Below, piece by piece: positions 53,068-61,523 of a stretch of DNA of 64,000 bases. Made by a program: the position numbers and the translations under genes. How positions within the stretch are numbered: the stretch's first letter is position 1; each line of letters starts with the position of its first letter. The notes under the pieces are model-generated. The model worked only from the letters and a program-made list of their open reading frames with translations, was not told the origin of the DNA and ran no database searches. Source of the stretch: Paraburkholderia sp. D15 (GTDB lineage Bacteria; Pseudomonadota; Gammaproteobacteria; Burkholderiales; Burkholderiaceae); NCBI RefSeq assembly GCF_029910215.1, contig NZ_CP110395.1, forward strand, positions 2,108,001 to 2,172,000. Direction: 5' to 3'.

Positions 53068-54474
53068 ATGGGTATGCGCCCAGATCCCACCTTCCACGCC
53101 TCGCCCCGGCTCGCGATGGAGGCGCCGCCGGAAGACTACGCGTACACGCTGCTCCTCAGTCCCGACTTCTCGCAACCGGACGCGCTCGCGGTAATCGACG
53201 TGAAGCCCGGCTCGCCGACCTACAGTCAGGTCGTGCACACGGTGACCATGCCGAATACCGGCGACGAGTTTCATCACTTCGGCTGGAATGCGTGTTCGTC
53301 GTCGCTGTCGCCGCTGAGCGGTCATGCGTTTCTCGAACGGCGCTATCTGATCATTCCTGGGCTGCGTTCCTCGCGCATCTACGTGGTGGATACGAAGCCG
53401 CATCCGACCCAGGCGCGCATCCACAAGATCATCGAACCCGACGAAGTGTTCCGCAAAACCGGCTACTCGCGCCCGCACACCGTGCATTGCGGACCCGAGG
53501 GGATTTACGTGAGTACGCTGGGCGGCGCGGGCAAGGACGGCACCGACGGGCCGCCGGGCATTTTCATCATGGATTGCGAGACCTTCGAGGTGCTGGGCCG
53601 CTGGGAGATCGATCGCGGCGCGCAGGAGAAGCACTACGATTTCTGGTGGAATCTGCCGCGCGATTACATGGTGTCGAGCGAGTGGGGATTGCCGCCGCAA
53701 TTCGAAAACGGCATCGTGCCGGAAGACCTGCTCGCGAATCGATACGGCCACCGTCTGCACTTCTGGGATCTGCGCGCGCGCCGCAACGTGCAGACACTCG
53801 ACCTCGGCGCGAACCATCAGATGGCGCTCGAAGTACGGCCCGCGCACGATCCGGGCCGCGAATACGGCTTCGTCGGCGTGGTGATCGACACCACCAATCT
53901 GGAAGGATCGATCTGGACGTGGTGGCGCGAAGGCGGGCAGTTCCATATCGAGAAGACCGCGACGATTCCGGCCGAACCGGCTGCCGCCGAACTGTTGCCG
54001 CCGCTGTTGCAGGGCTTCGGCGCGGTGCCGCCGCTCGTCACCGACATCGATCTTTCCATCGACGACAAATTTCTCTACGTCGCGTGCTGGGGCACCGGCG
54101 AGCTGCGGCAGTACGACGTGACCGAGCCACGCAAGCCGAAGCTGACGGGCTCGGTGCATATCGGCGGAATTGCGCGGCGCGCGCCGCATCCGAATGGGCA
54201 ACGCTACGGCGGCGGTCCGCAGATGGTCGAGATCAGTCGCGACGGCAAACGCGTGTACTGGACCAACTCGCTCTATTCGAGCTGGGACGACCAGTTCTAT
54301 CCGGACGGCGTGCCGGCCGCCAAGGTGATGGCGCACGTGGAGCCGAACGGCGGCCTCTTTCTCGACAAGGACTTCTGGGTCACGTTTCCGGATGGCTACC
54401 GCTCGCATCAGATTCGCCTCGAAGGCGGCGACTGTTCGACGGATTCGTTCTGTTATCCGTCGGTGGGCAGTTGA
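53068..54474 (+). CDS. Selenium-binding protein SBP56 / methanethiol oxidase family
   Basis: A 468-residue beta-propeller protein of the SBP56 family. Recognisable blocks are DEFHHFGWNACSSSLS with the conserved cysteine, RPHTVHCGPEGIYVSTLGG, KHYDFWWNLPRDYMVSSEWG, DIDLSIDDKFLYVACWGTGELRQYDV and PQMVEISRDGKRVYWTNSLY. Bacterial members include copper-dependent methanethiol oxidases giving formaldehyde, sulfide and peroxide. The ATG at 53068 has AAGGAG before it. There is no signal peptide from this start, unlike periplasmic MtoX, and the usual SCO and MauG partners are absent, so a cytoplasmic role is possible. A membrane-protein gene overlaps its stop. Confidence 0.85.
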   Translation: MGMRPDPTFHASPRLAMEAPPEDYAYTLLLSPDFSQPDALAVIDVKPGSPTYSQVVHTVTMPNTGDEFHHFGWNACSSSLSPLSGHAFLERRYLIIPGLRSSRIYVVDTKPHPTQARIHKIIEPDEVFRKTGYSRPHTVHCGPEGIYVSTLGGAGKDGTDGPPGIFIMDCETFEVLGRWEIDRGAQEKHYDFWWNLPRDYMVSSEWGLPPQFENGIVPEDLLANRYGHRLHFWDLRARRNVQTLDLGANHQMALEVRPAHDPGREYGFVGVVIDTTNLEGSIWTWWREGGQFHIEKTATIPAEPAAAELLPPLLQGFGAVPPLVTDIDLSIDDKFLYVACWGTGELRQYDVTEPRKPKLTGSVHIGGIARRAPHPNGQRYGGGPQMVEISRDGKRVYWTNSLYSSWDDQFYPDGVPAAKVMAHVEPNGGLFLDKDFWVTFPDGYRSHQIRLEGGDCSTDSFCYPSVGS

Positions 54475-55151
54475 GCGGCGTGGCCTGGTCGCAGACCGGG
54501 CTGTGGCTGGCCGTGCTCGCGAGCGGCCTCTATCACGGCCTGAATCCGGCGATGGGCTGGCCGCTCGCGGTATCGAGCGGTCTGATGCAGCGGCGCGGCC
54601 AGGCGTTGTGGCGCGCGCTGCTGTATCTCGCGGCCGGTCATGTGCTGGCGATGTTCGCGGTGATGCTGCCTTTCGCGATGCTGGCCGTATTGCTCGCGTG
54701 GCAGCGGCAGATTCAGGCCGGCGCGAGCGTGCTCGTGATCGGCTTCGGCGCGTGGCTGCTGGTGCAGAAACGGCATCCGCGTTTTCTCGCGCGGATCGCG
54801 CCGTCGAAACTCGCGCTGTGGTCGTTCGCGGTGGCGATCGCGCATGGCGCTGGCTTGATGCTGGTGCCGGTTTATCTCGGGCTGTGCCGCGCGTACGGGA
54901 TGGATCGCGCGCATCGCGCCGCGCAGACGCTGATCGACGCGAATCTGCGCATGGCCTTGCTGGTGTCCGCCGCGCATGCGGCTGCGATGATGCTGGCCGG
55001 CGGTACGCTGGCCTGGCTGGTGTATCGCTACCTCGGGCTCAAGTTCGTGTCGCGGAGCTGGTTCAATCTGGATGCGGTCTGGGCAGTCAGTCTCGTGCTG
55101 GTCGGGACGTTGTCGCTGGCGGTGCTGGCCGTGGATGGGTTCGGGGCGTAA
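54471..55151 (+). CDS. Six-helix membrane protein, unknown function
   Basis: A 226-residue hydrophobic protein. It begins with WLAVLASGLYHGLNPAMGWPLAVSSGLMQRR, where the histidine and asparagine in the first helix recall metal or small-molecule exporters of the NicO type, but I cannot assign a family. About six membrane segments are visible. Its TTG start overlaps the stop of the SBP56 gene as TTGA; a GTG at 54480 is the alternative. Its 3' end overlaps the converging DUF971 gene by 65 bases. Confidence 0.7.
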   Translation: MSGVAWSQTGLWLAVLASGLYHGLNPAMGWPLAVSSGLMQRRGQALWRALLYLAAGHVLAMFAVMLPFAMLAVLLAWQRQIQAGASVLVIGFGAWLLVQKRHPRFLARIAPSKLALWSFAVAIAHGAGLMLVPVYLGLCRAYGMDRAHRAAQTLIDANLRMALLVSAAHAAAMMLAGGTLAWLVYRYLGLKFVSRSWFNLDAVWAVSLVLVGTLSLAVLAVDGFGA

Positions 55152-55572
55152 GCGCGTCGTGGGTGGCGGCGGGAGGCAAGTTGTCCGCGTTGTCCGCGTT
55201 GTCCGTGACGTCGTCCGCGTCGTCGTCCGTGACGGCAGGCAGCGCGGAGAAATACGGCCACGGGAAAATGCCACGGTCGTGGCCGTCGCTGAAGATCAGT
55301 TGCGCACCGTAGCCCATTGGGCGGATTTCGGTGACGCGGATTGCAGCGGCGGTGTTTGCCTTGGTGCCAGTATCGGCATCGGTGTCTATGCCGGCGTTGG
55401 CGCTGGCGCTCCGCGCCAGTTGAAAGGTTCCCGCGTCACCACGCTGCCGGCGGCATCCCGCGCATGGGCAGGCATCGCGCAACATCCCATACGCGATTCG
55501 CTGCACGCTGCCGTCCGGCCAACGGAGCGTCATTGCGCGTGCATCCAGTCCAATCTCGTCGGGCACGTTCAT
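55087..55572 (-). CDS. DUF971-domain protein with low-complexity tail
   Basis: A 161-residue protein. The N-terminal 110 residues follow the DUF971 (gamma-butyrobetaine-hydroxylase N-terminal-like) pattern: RWPDGSVQRIAYGMLRDACPCAGCR with the CPCAGC cysteines, and RPMGYGAQLIFSDGHDRGIFPWPYF. DUF971 is also found fused to iron-sulfur scaffold proteins. The last 50 residues are an Asp/Asn/Ala-rich then Pro/Thr-rich tail encoded by simple repeats (55181-55234). It is the last gene of the minus-strand operon, overlapping the HEAT gene by ATGA. Likely help in iron-sulfur handling is an inference. Confidence 0.8.
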   Translation of the reverse strand: MNVPDEIGLDARAMTLRWPDGSVQRIAYGMLRDACPCAGCRRQRGDAGTFQLARSASANAGIDTDADTGTKANTAAAIRVTEIRPMGYGAQLIFSDGHDRGIFPWPYFSALPAVTDDDADDVTDNADNADNLPPAATHDALTPRTHPRPAPPATTSRPARD

Positions 55573-56606
55573 CGTGTGGTTTCCTCGATCTGTTGCAACG
55601 CGATCCGTACTGCCTTGCGTACGTCGGGGTCGGCGTCGTTCAGTGCGTGGTTCAGCGCGTCGAGCGTGGCGGGGTCGCGCAATTCGCCCAGTGCGAGCGC
55701 GGCTTCCTTGCGCAGATTGCTGATCGCATTCGTCAACAACGCGGCGATCGGCAACGCGGCACGGCGCTCGCCGAGTACGCCCAAGGCACGCGTGGCGCGC
55801 AGGCGGACTTGCCACCAGTCGTCGTCGAGGGCGGCGATCAGTGCATCGAGCGCGGTGAGGGCGCGCAGTTTGCCGAGTGTCGTCGCGGCTTCCTCGCGGA
55901 CCTGCCAGACAGGATCGTGCAACGCGTGCAGCAGCGCGGCGATAGTCGGCGTGTCTGATTCCGGCGAGGACGTTGACGTTGAAGCCGAAGCCGAAGCCGA
56001 AGCCGAAGCAAAGCCCAACGCCCCGACCGCCGCACGTCGAATATCCGCATTGACGTCCGACGTGACAAGCCGGGCCAGCGGGCCGAGCGCGCGCGGATCT
56101 TTCAGCCAGCCGAGCAGCACGACGGCCTCGGTACGCACCGAATCGTCCTGATGATCGAGCGCGTGCAACGCGGGCTCCAGCGCGTCGGCATGGCGCAGTT
56201 CGCGCAAACCACGCAGGACAGCCGCCTGCACGAACGGCTCGGCGTGATCCGCCCAGCGCCGCAGCACCGGCGCGCACGCGGCGTCCTTCAGCGCGGACAG
56301 GCTGTGCGCGGCCGCCGCGCGGACATCGTCATCGGTATCGAGCAACGCGTGGCACAACGCGTCGGCGATCCACGGTTCTTCCCACGAGCCGAGCACGCGC
56401 GCGGCCTCGCGTCTCACCTCGGCGGACGCATCGTGCGCCAGCGCATGCGCGATCAGCGGCAACGTCTCCGGGTCTTCGAGATCGGCCAGTTCGAGCAGCG
56501 CGATCCGGCGCACGACCGGGTCGGCATCGGCAAGACGCGGCAGCAGCGCGGCGGCTTCGGGGGCGAGCGCATCGGGATCGTGGCTCAACAACGTGGAGTG
56601 GGTCAT
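55569..56606 (-). CDS. HEAT-repeat protein
   Basis: A 345-residue all-helical protein made of about ten HEAT/PBS-lyase-type repeats (for example DADPVVRRIALLELADLEDPETLPLIAHAL and SAEVRREAARVLGSWEEPWIADAL). Such proteins are scaffolds or assembly helpers. Between two repeats lies an ASASASASTSTSS linker encoded by an in-frame GAAGCC-type microsatellite (55981-56010). The ATG at 56606 begins the fold. It lies between the ferredoxin and DUF971 genes and may help mature or hold together the flavoprotein-ferredoxin complex. Confidence 0.85.
   Translation of the reverse strand: MTHSTLLSHDPDALAPEAAALLPRLADADPVVRRIALLELADLEDPETLPLIAHALAHDASAEVRREAARVLGSWEEPWIADALCHALLDTDDDVRAAAAHSLSALKDAACAPVLRRWADHAEPFVQAAVLRGLRELRHADALEPALHALDHQDDSVRTEAVVLLGWLKDPRALGPLARLVTSDVNADIRRAAVGALGFASASASASASTSTSSPESDTPTIAALLHALHDPVWQVREEAATTLGKLRALTALDALIAALDDDWWQVRLRATRALGVLGERRAALPIAALLTNAISNLRKEAALALGELRDPATLDALNHALNDADPDVRKAVRIALQQIEETTR
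55981..56010 (-). repeat. In-frame hexanucleotide microsatellite in the HEAT gene
   Basis: Four GAAGCC units and one GAAGCA encode alternating alanine and serine. Because the unit is six bases, changes in copy number would lengthen or shorten the linker without a frameshift. Confidence 0.9.
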
Positions 56607-56742
56607 CAGCGGGGAGGGCGTTCGAGCGCCCTGAATGGTTGGAGTGGCGCCGGCACGTGCGCGGCCGGCGTCGCGTGGCGCTGCGGGGCTGCGGCGCGAG
56701 CGTTGCGCGCTATCGCGCAAGATCGCGAGCGCCGCGCGCGCC

Positions 56743-56988
56743 TCAGCGCAGCAGATACGGAATCTCGACCTTCACCGCGCCGGTCGGGCAATCCTGTTCG
56801 CAGGGCATGCAGTACCAGCATTCGTCGAACTGCATGTAGGCCTTGCCCTTGCGCACGTCGATCGCGAGCAGATCCAGCGGGCACACGTCGACGCACACCG
56901 TGCAGCCCTTGTCCGCGATGCATTTGCTTTCGTCGATCGTGACGGGCGCGCTGCTGCGCTGAAAAATCTCATGAGGCGTATAGGACAT
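56743..56988 (-). CDS. Two-cluster 4Fe-4S ferredoxin (AprB-like partner)
   Basis: An 81-residue ferredoxin with eight cysteines in two cluster motifs: Cys23, Cys29, Cys32 and Cys36 (CIADKGCTVCVDVCP), and Cys57, Cys60, Cys63 and Cys67 (CWYCMPCEQDCP). The aromatic residues between the latter resemble the adenylylsulfate reductase beta subunit, but the long AprB tail is absent. The ATG at 56988 follows AAGGAAT near 57001; an upstream ATG overlapping the flavoprotein gene is less likely. It should pass electrons to or from the flavoprotein encoded just upstream. Confidence 0.9.
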   Translation of the reverse strand: MSYTPHEIFQRSSAPVTIDESKCIADKGCTVCVDVCPLDLLAIDVRKGKAYMQFDECWYCMPCEQDCPTGAVKVEIPYLLR

Positions 56989-57001
56989 GGCGGGAATTCC
57001 T

Positions 57002-58762
57002 TCAAACGGTGGCATCGGCGAGCGAGCGGTTCGTCGCGTCGGGGATGCGCAGGTTGCGATACGAGTCGACTTCGGCGTCGGCGAGCGCCACCACGTACGG
57101 TTCGACCGCGCGCTTCTCGCTGACCATGCGGCCCGCGTCGTCCTTGCGCAGATGCGTGTGGCAGAACCACTGCGCGTCGTCGCGCTGCGGAAAATCGACC
57201 CGATGGTGGTACAGCCCCCAGCGGCTCTCGGTGCGAAACAGCGACGCGCGCGCGGCCATTTCCGCGCAGTCGCGGATCGCGCGGACTTCCGCGGCGCGCA
57301 TCAGCTCGTGCGGATTGGCGGCCTTGATCGCGTCGATGTCGCCGGCGATCTCGGCGAAGCGTTGCAGGCCGAGTTCCATCTTGCGCGTGACCTTCGGCGG
57401 TTGCAGATAGTCGTTGACCATGCGGCGCAGCTTGTACTCGACCTGCGACGGCGCGAGCCCGTTCTCCCGTTCGAGCGGCGCGTAGATGCGCGCGCGTTCT
57501 TCGTCGATCTGTTGCTGATCGGGCGGGGCGTGTTCGCGGCCCGCGACGTACGCGGCGGCGTTCTGTCCGGCGAACCAGCCGTAGGTGAACGCGCCGAGCA
57601 TGTAGTTGTGCGGCACGGCGGCCATGTCGCCGGCGGCGTAAAGACCCGGCACGGTGGTTTCGGCGCGCGCGTTCACGTACACGCCGGACGCGCTGTGGCC
57701 GCTGCAAAAGCCGATCTCGGAGATGTGCATCTCGACCATCTGCTGCCGGTAGTCGGTGCCGCGCCCTTCATGGAAACGGCCGCGGCTCGGGCGTTCATTG
57801 GTGTGCAGGATCTGCTCGATGGTCTGGATGGTTTCCTCGGCGAGATGGTCGAGCTTGAGGAATACCGGGCCGTTGCCGCTTTGCAGTTCCTGGTAGAACT
57901 CCCACATCATCTGACCGCTCCAGTAATCGCATTCGATGAAGCGTTCGCCCTTGCCGTTGGCCGTGAAGCCGCCGAGCGGACCGGTCACGTACGCGCAGGC
58001 GGGGCCGTTGTAGTCCTTGATCAGCGGGTTGATCTGGAAGCATTCGAGGTTCGCGAGCGCGGCGCCCGCGTGATAGGCCATCGCGTAGCCGTCGCCGGCA
58101 TTGGTGGGGTTTTCGTAGGTGCCCATCAGATAGCCGGAGGCCGGCAGACCGAGACGGCCGGCCGCGCCGCACGCGAGGATCACCGCTTTCGCGCGCACCA
58201 CATAAAAGTCCGCGCTGCGGCAGTCGAAGCCGAGCACGCCGCAGACGTTGCCGTGCGCGTCCTTCAGGAGACGCGTCGCGACGATCCGGTTGGTGATCGC
58301 CACGCGCGCGCGTTTGAGCTGGCGGTACAGCACTTTCTTGATGTCGTGGCCTTCGGGCATCGGCAGCACGTACGAGCCCATGTGGTGCACCTTTTTCACC
58401 GCGTAGTCGCCGGTGCCGTCCTTCTCGAACTTCACGCCCCAGCGGTCCAGTTCCTCGATCGTCGTGAAGCTGTGTTTCGCGTACGCGTAGACGGCTTCCT
58501 GATCGACGATGCCGTCGTTGGCGATGGTGATCTCGCGCGTGTACTGCTCGGGCGTCGCGTGGCCGGGAATCACCGCGTTGTTCAGGCCGTCCATGCCCAT
58601 CGAGATCGCGCCGCTGCGCTTGACGTTGGCCTTTTCCAGCAGCAGCACCTTCAGCGCGGGGTTGCTTTCCTTCGCCTTGATGGCGGCCATCGGGCCGGCC
58701 GTGCCGCCGCCGACCACGACGACGTCGTATTCGAGAATGTGGGTGTTCATCGTGCCTGTCAT
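57002..58762 (-). CDS. AprA/fumarate-reductase-like FAD flavoprotein
   Basis: A 586-residue flavoprotein of the succinate dehydrogenase/fumarate reductase/AprA superfamily. The FAD motif is DVVVVGGGTAGPMAAIKAKES; AMAYHAGAALANLECFQINPL, VNARAETTVPGLYAAGDMAAVPH and the C-terminal FRTESRWGLYHHRVDFPQRDD are typical of this fold, the last resembling AprA. It is shorter than AprA (about 620-680). I chose ATG 58762, which overlaps the regulator stop as ATGA and has GAGGAC before it. The ferredoxin gene follows at once. The substrate is unknown; sulfite/APS, fumarate-like and aromatic-acid chemistries are all possible. Confidence 0.82.
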   Translation of the reverse strand: MTGTMNTHILEYDVVVVGGGTAGPMAAIKAKESNPALKVLLLEKANVKRSGAISMGMDGLNNAVIPGHATPEQYTREITIANDGIVDQEAVYAYAKHSFTTIEELDRWGVKFEKDGTGDYAVKKVHHMGSYVLPMPEGHDIKKVLYRQLKRARVAITNRIVATRLLKDAHGNVCGVLGFDCRSADFYVVRAKAVILACGAAGRLGLPASGYLMGTYENPTNAGDGYAMAYHAGAALANLECFQINPLIKDYNGPACAYVTGPLGGFTANGKGERFIECDYWSGQMMWEFYQELQSGNGPVFLKLDHLAEETIQTIEQILHTNERPSRGRFHEGRGTDYRQQMVEMHISEIGFCSGHSASGVYVNARAETTVPGLYAAGDMAAVPHNYMLGAFTYGWFAGQNAAAYVAGREHAPPDQQQIDEERARIYAPLERENGLAPSQVEYKLRRMVNDYLQPPKVTRKMELGLQRFAEIAGDIDAIKAANPHELMRAAEVRAIRDCAEMAARASLFRTESRWGLYHHRVDFPQRDDAQWFCHTHLRKDDAGRMVSEKRAVEPYVVALADAEVDSYRNLRIPDATNRSLADATV

Positions 58763-59682
58763 CGTGTTTGTCCTCGCGTGGGGCGGGTTGTCTTTGGACG
58801 AGTCGTGCGGGTCGCAGCGGGTGGTTTCGCGGGCGTCGTGGCGACGGTCGCGTTGGCCTTGCTGTTGCCGTTGCTGTTGTCGTTGCCGTTGCCGCTGTCG
58901 ATGTCGCTGTCGCTGGAACTGCTTGCGGGCTTCGCGGTTTTTTCCCGGTCGATGCGCAGCCGGTACTGGAACGCGTCGCCGCGGAAATACAGATGTTCGT
59001 AGTCGAGCGGTGCGCCGTCGGCGTCGTGCGTCAAACGGTCGATGCGCAGCACCGGGCTGCCTTCGTCGACGCGCAACGCGTCCGCGATGTCCTGATCGGC
59101 GAGCGTCGCGTCGATTGCGACATCCGCGTGACCGAGCGGCACGCCGCAGTCGTTTTCGAGAATCAGGAAGATGTCGCGCGTGGTCAGATCGGCGCTCGCC
59201 AGACGCTTGCCGAGCGCTTCCGGCAGCCACGTCAGTTCGAGCGACACCGGCTCGCGATTGAGCAGCCGCACACGATGAATCTCGACGACCGGCGCACCTT
59301 CGTCGAGATTCAGGCGCGCGGCGATCTGGCGACTGGCTTCGACCACGCGGAAGCTGCGCAACTGGTTGACGATTTCGTGACCCATCGCGGCCATCGCCTC
59401 CGCGAAGCCTTGCAGCGAGCTGACGTTCTGGAACGCCTTCGGCTTGGAGACGAAGGTGCCCTTGCCGTGCAGCTTGAACAGCAGGCCTTCCTTCTGCAGA
59501 TCGCCGAGCGCCTGGCGCACGGTGATGCGGCTCACGCCGAACATCGCGCAGAGTTCGTGTTCGGACGGCATCTGGCTGTGCGGCGCGTAGCTGCCGTCGA
59601 GGATGCGGGCGCGCAGGGCGTCCTTGATCTGCGCGTAGAGCGGCGCGGGGGCGAGCGGGATGAGTTGGGCGGCGGGCGGCAT
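58759..59682 (-). CDS. GntR/UTRA-family regulator with disordered tail
   Basis: A 307-residue HutC-type regulator: GntR winged helix at about residues 14-80 (PLYAQIKDALRARILDGSYAPHSQMPSEHELCAMFGVSRITVRQAL) and UTRA ligand domain at about 95-245 (PVVEIHRVRLLNREPVSLELTWLPE, VLRIDRLTHDADGAPLDYEHLYFRGDAF). The last 60 residues are a Ser/Asp/Asn-rich, then Thr/Arg/Pro-rich tail encoded by simple repeats (about 58853-58918), unusual for the family. It is the first gene of its operon and overlaps the flavoprotein gene. An 18-bp palindrome upstream is its likely operator. No good ribosome site precedes the ATG. Confidence 0.87.
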   Translation of the reverse strand: MPPAAQLIPLAPAPLYAQIKDALRARILDGSYAPHSQMPSEHELCAMFGVSRITVRQALGDLQKEGLLFKLHGKGTFVSKPKAFQNVSSLQGFAEAMAAMGHEIVNQLRSFRVVEASRQIAARLNLDEGAPVVEIHRVRLLNREPVSLELTWLPEALGKRLASADLTTRDIFLILENDCGVPLGHADVAIDATLADQDIADALRVDEGSPVLRIDRLTHDADGAPLDYEHLYFRGDAFQYRLRIDREKTAKPASSSSDSDIDSGNGNDNSNGNSKANATVATTPAKPPAATRTTRPKTTRPTRGQTR

Positions 59683-59735
59683 GGTTCGGCTTTGGTTCGG
59701 CTTTGGGTTCGGCTTTGGGTTCGGCTTTGGGTTCG
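59683..59735 (-). repeat. 12-bp tandem repeats in the leader of the GntR gene
   Basis: GGTTCGGCTTTG-type units are repeated four times (the first one base short) followed by a partial unit, ending directly at the GntR start codon. They occupy the place where a ribosome site should be, so copy number could affect translation of the regulator and its operon. Confidence 0.9.
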
Positions 59736-59750
59736 AGCAGGCTTGATCAT

Positions 59751-59768
59751 AACTTGTTATAACAAGTT
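59751..59768 (-). promoter_or_regulatory. Perfect 18-bp palindromic operator for the GntR regulator
   Basis: AACTTGTTATAACAAGTT is a perfect palindrome 69 bases upstream of the GntR start codon. Its TTGT-TATA-ACAA core matches the style of HutC-subfamily operators. The regulator most likely represses its own operon here; the central TATAAC could overlap a -10 element. Confidence 0.75.
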
Positions 59769-60110
59769 AAGCAGCAGTCTAGGGGAGCGTCCCGCGCGGA
59801 GCCAACCAAGTATTTCTGCTATCGATCTGCGCAATCGTGGCAGCGCGCCGATCGGGCATGGTGCGTCGCACACCTGGATCGCCCGCACCACGCCGGATTG
59901 CCATTCGAGCATGCACCGAGCATGCGCCGGCGTGCATCTCCCGAGGCCTCTGACGCCCGCCCGTCGTGCTTCGCCGGACTGCGTCAACGCGCGAATCCGC
60001 ATAGGACGACAGCATTCTTTTTTATCAGTAGAATCCTGCCATCGTCATCGTCCGTTTTTGCTCCGAAACCGGCCTTCAGGCTCTCGTGGTACTTACCCGG
60101 CCGCAATACT
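59769..60110. other. Gap before the phcB-like gene
   Basis: 342 bases without a supported gene. Two 11-base near-repeats (GAGCATGCACC at 59907 and GAGCATGCGCC at 59918) contain GCATGC palindromes. A possible -10 TAGAAT lies at 60029-60034 after a T-run. An ATG-led extension of the next gene into this region reads as an arginine/serine-rich peptide and is rejected. Confidence 0.45.
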
Positions 60111-61523
60111 GTGTATTCCAAAACGCAAATCGATCCGGTAGTTAGTTTTCTCAACTCGCAGGGCGAGCAGGTACGGGGCACGATCATCAATCTTCAGCGC
60201 AAGTCGCTGGTGATGGAGGTCTACAACCCGTATTCGATCGTCCAGGTCAGCGAGGTGCTGAGCGACCTGTCCGTCAAGATGGGCGTGGACCACGCTTATT
60301 CGGGCAAGGCGGTCGTCATCAGCATGGTCAACACCGGCCTGACCGCCATCGTCTCGGTGACGCTGATCGCCGAGTGGCGCGAACTGAGCGGCGGCACGCT
60401 GGAGGCGCGCACGGTGGGCGAAGAGGCCCGCCGTTTCGTGCAGGGCTGGGCCGAACGTTTCCAGATTCGCCGCGACTACCAGATCGCAGTCAACCAGATC
60501 CGGGCTTTCCTGTCGGACATGTCGCGCTGGGTCGAGCAGGCCGACCTGGCGGACACCATGCCGAAGGACGGCAAGGCGCTGCGCGAGGACTTCTTCTTCG
60601 AGCTGGCTTCGCCGCTGATGGAAAGAACCAAGGTCTTCTTCGACGAATTCGAAGGCGAAGCACGCCTCGTCGACGAGGAACTGGCGCCGGCGCACCGTGC
60701 CTTTGCCCAGGCCGCGCTGCATCCGCTGCTGCTGCGCTCGCCCTTCGTCTTCCGCACCTTCACGAAACCGCTCGGCTATGCCGGCGACTACATGATGGTC
60801 AACCAGATGCTCGACGATCCGCGCCAGGGGCCGAGCACGTATTTCCAGATCGTCAACGCGGCTTTCCTGCAGACGGCGGTGGCGCGGGCGCACCGCAATC
60901 GCGTCGAACTGCTGGTGAACTACCTGACCCGGATTGCGAATGACGCGCGCGCCGCGGGGCGGCCGTTCCGCGTGCTGAATGTCGGCTGCGGTCCCGCTCA
61001 GGAAATCCAGCGCTTCATCCGCGAATACGACGAACCGGAATGGCTGAATTTCGAACTGCTCGACTTCAGCCAGGAGACGCTGGACTGGACCCGCGACCAG
61101 TTGGCGTCGATCGCGCAGAAAGCGGGCAAGCGCATGACGATCAACTTCACGCACGAGTCGGTCCACCATCTGCTCAAGCGCCGGATCGACGCCGACGCGC
61201 CCGACGTGCGCGAGTTCGACGCGGTGTATTGCGCGGGGCTGTTCGACTATCTGTCCGACAAGGTCTGCGCGCGGCTGAACCAGCATTTCGCGAGCCGCAC
61301 CCGGCCAGGCGGCCGCCTTCTCGTCACCAACGTTCACGCCGACAATCCGGAGCGCTTCAGCATGGAGCACGTGCTGGAGTGGTACCTGATCTACCGCAAC
61401 GAGGCGCAGATGGCCGAGATCATGCCGGAGAGCGGCGGCGAGCCGCGCCTGTACACGGACGCCACCGGCGTCAACGTGTTTGCCGAGGCGGTGATCGGCC
61501 AAGCCACCCATAACCTGACATGA
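60111..61523 (+). CDS. phcB: PhcB-like SAM methyltransferase (fatty-acid methyl ester signal synthase)
   Basis: A 470-residue protein. The N-terminal 130 residues (GEQVRGTIINLQRKSLVMEVYNPYSIVQVSEVL) look PilZ-like; the C-terminal part is a class-I SAM methyltransferase (FRVLNVGCGPAQEIQRFI, FELLDFSQETLDW, DAVYCAGLFDYLSDKV, GGRLLVTNVHADNP). In Ralstonia, PhcB methylates a 3-hydroxy fatty acid to make the quorum signal. The next gene is a PhcS-type sensor kinase overlapping by ATGA. The start is taken as GTG 60111, where conserved sequence begins, although no good ribosome site is visible. Confidence 0.8.
   Translation: MYSKTQIDPVVSFLNSQGEQVRGTIINLQRKSLVMEVYNPYSIVQVSEVLSDLSVKMGVDHAYSGKAVVISMVNTGLTAIVSVTLIAEWRELSGGTLEARTVGEEARRFVQGWAERFQIRRDYQIAVNQIRAFLSDMSRWVEQADLADTMPKDGKALREDFFFELASPLMERTKVFFDEFEGEARLVDEELAPAHRAFAQAALHPLLLRSPFVFRTFTKPLGYAGDYMMVNQMLDDPRQGPSTYFQIVNAAFLQTAVARAHRNRVELLVNYLTRIANDARAAGRPFRVLNVGCGPAQEIQRFIREYDEPEWLNFELLDFSQETLDWTRDQLASIAQKAGKRMTINFTHESVHHLLKRRIDADAPDVREFDAVYCAGLFDYLSDKVCARLNQHFASRTRPGGRLLVTNVHADNPERFSMEHVLEWYLIYRNEAQMAEIMPESGGEPRLYTDATGVNVFAEAVIGQATHNLT

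Noticed and set aside
59898..60110. ATG-led N-terminal extension of the phcB-like protein
   Set aside because: The extra 71 residues are Arg/Ser/Pro-rich and unlike the family; conserved sequence starts at the GTG at 60111.
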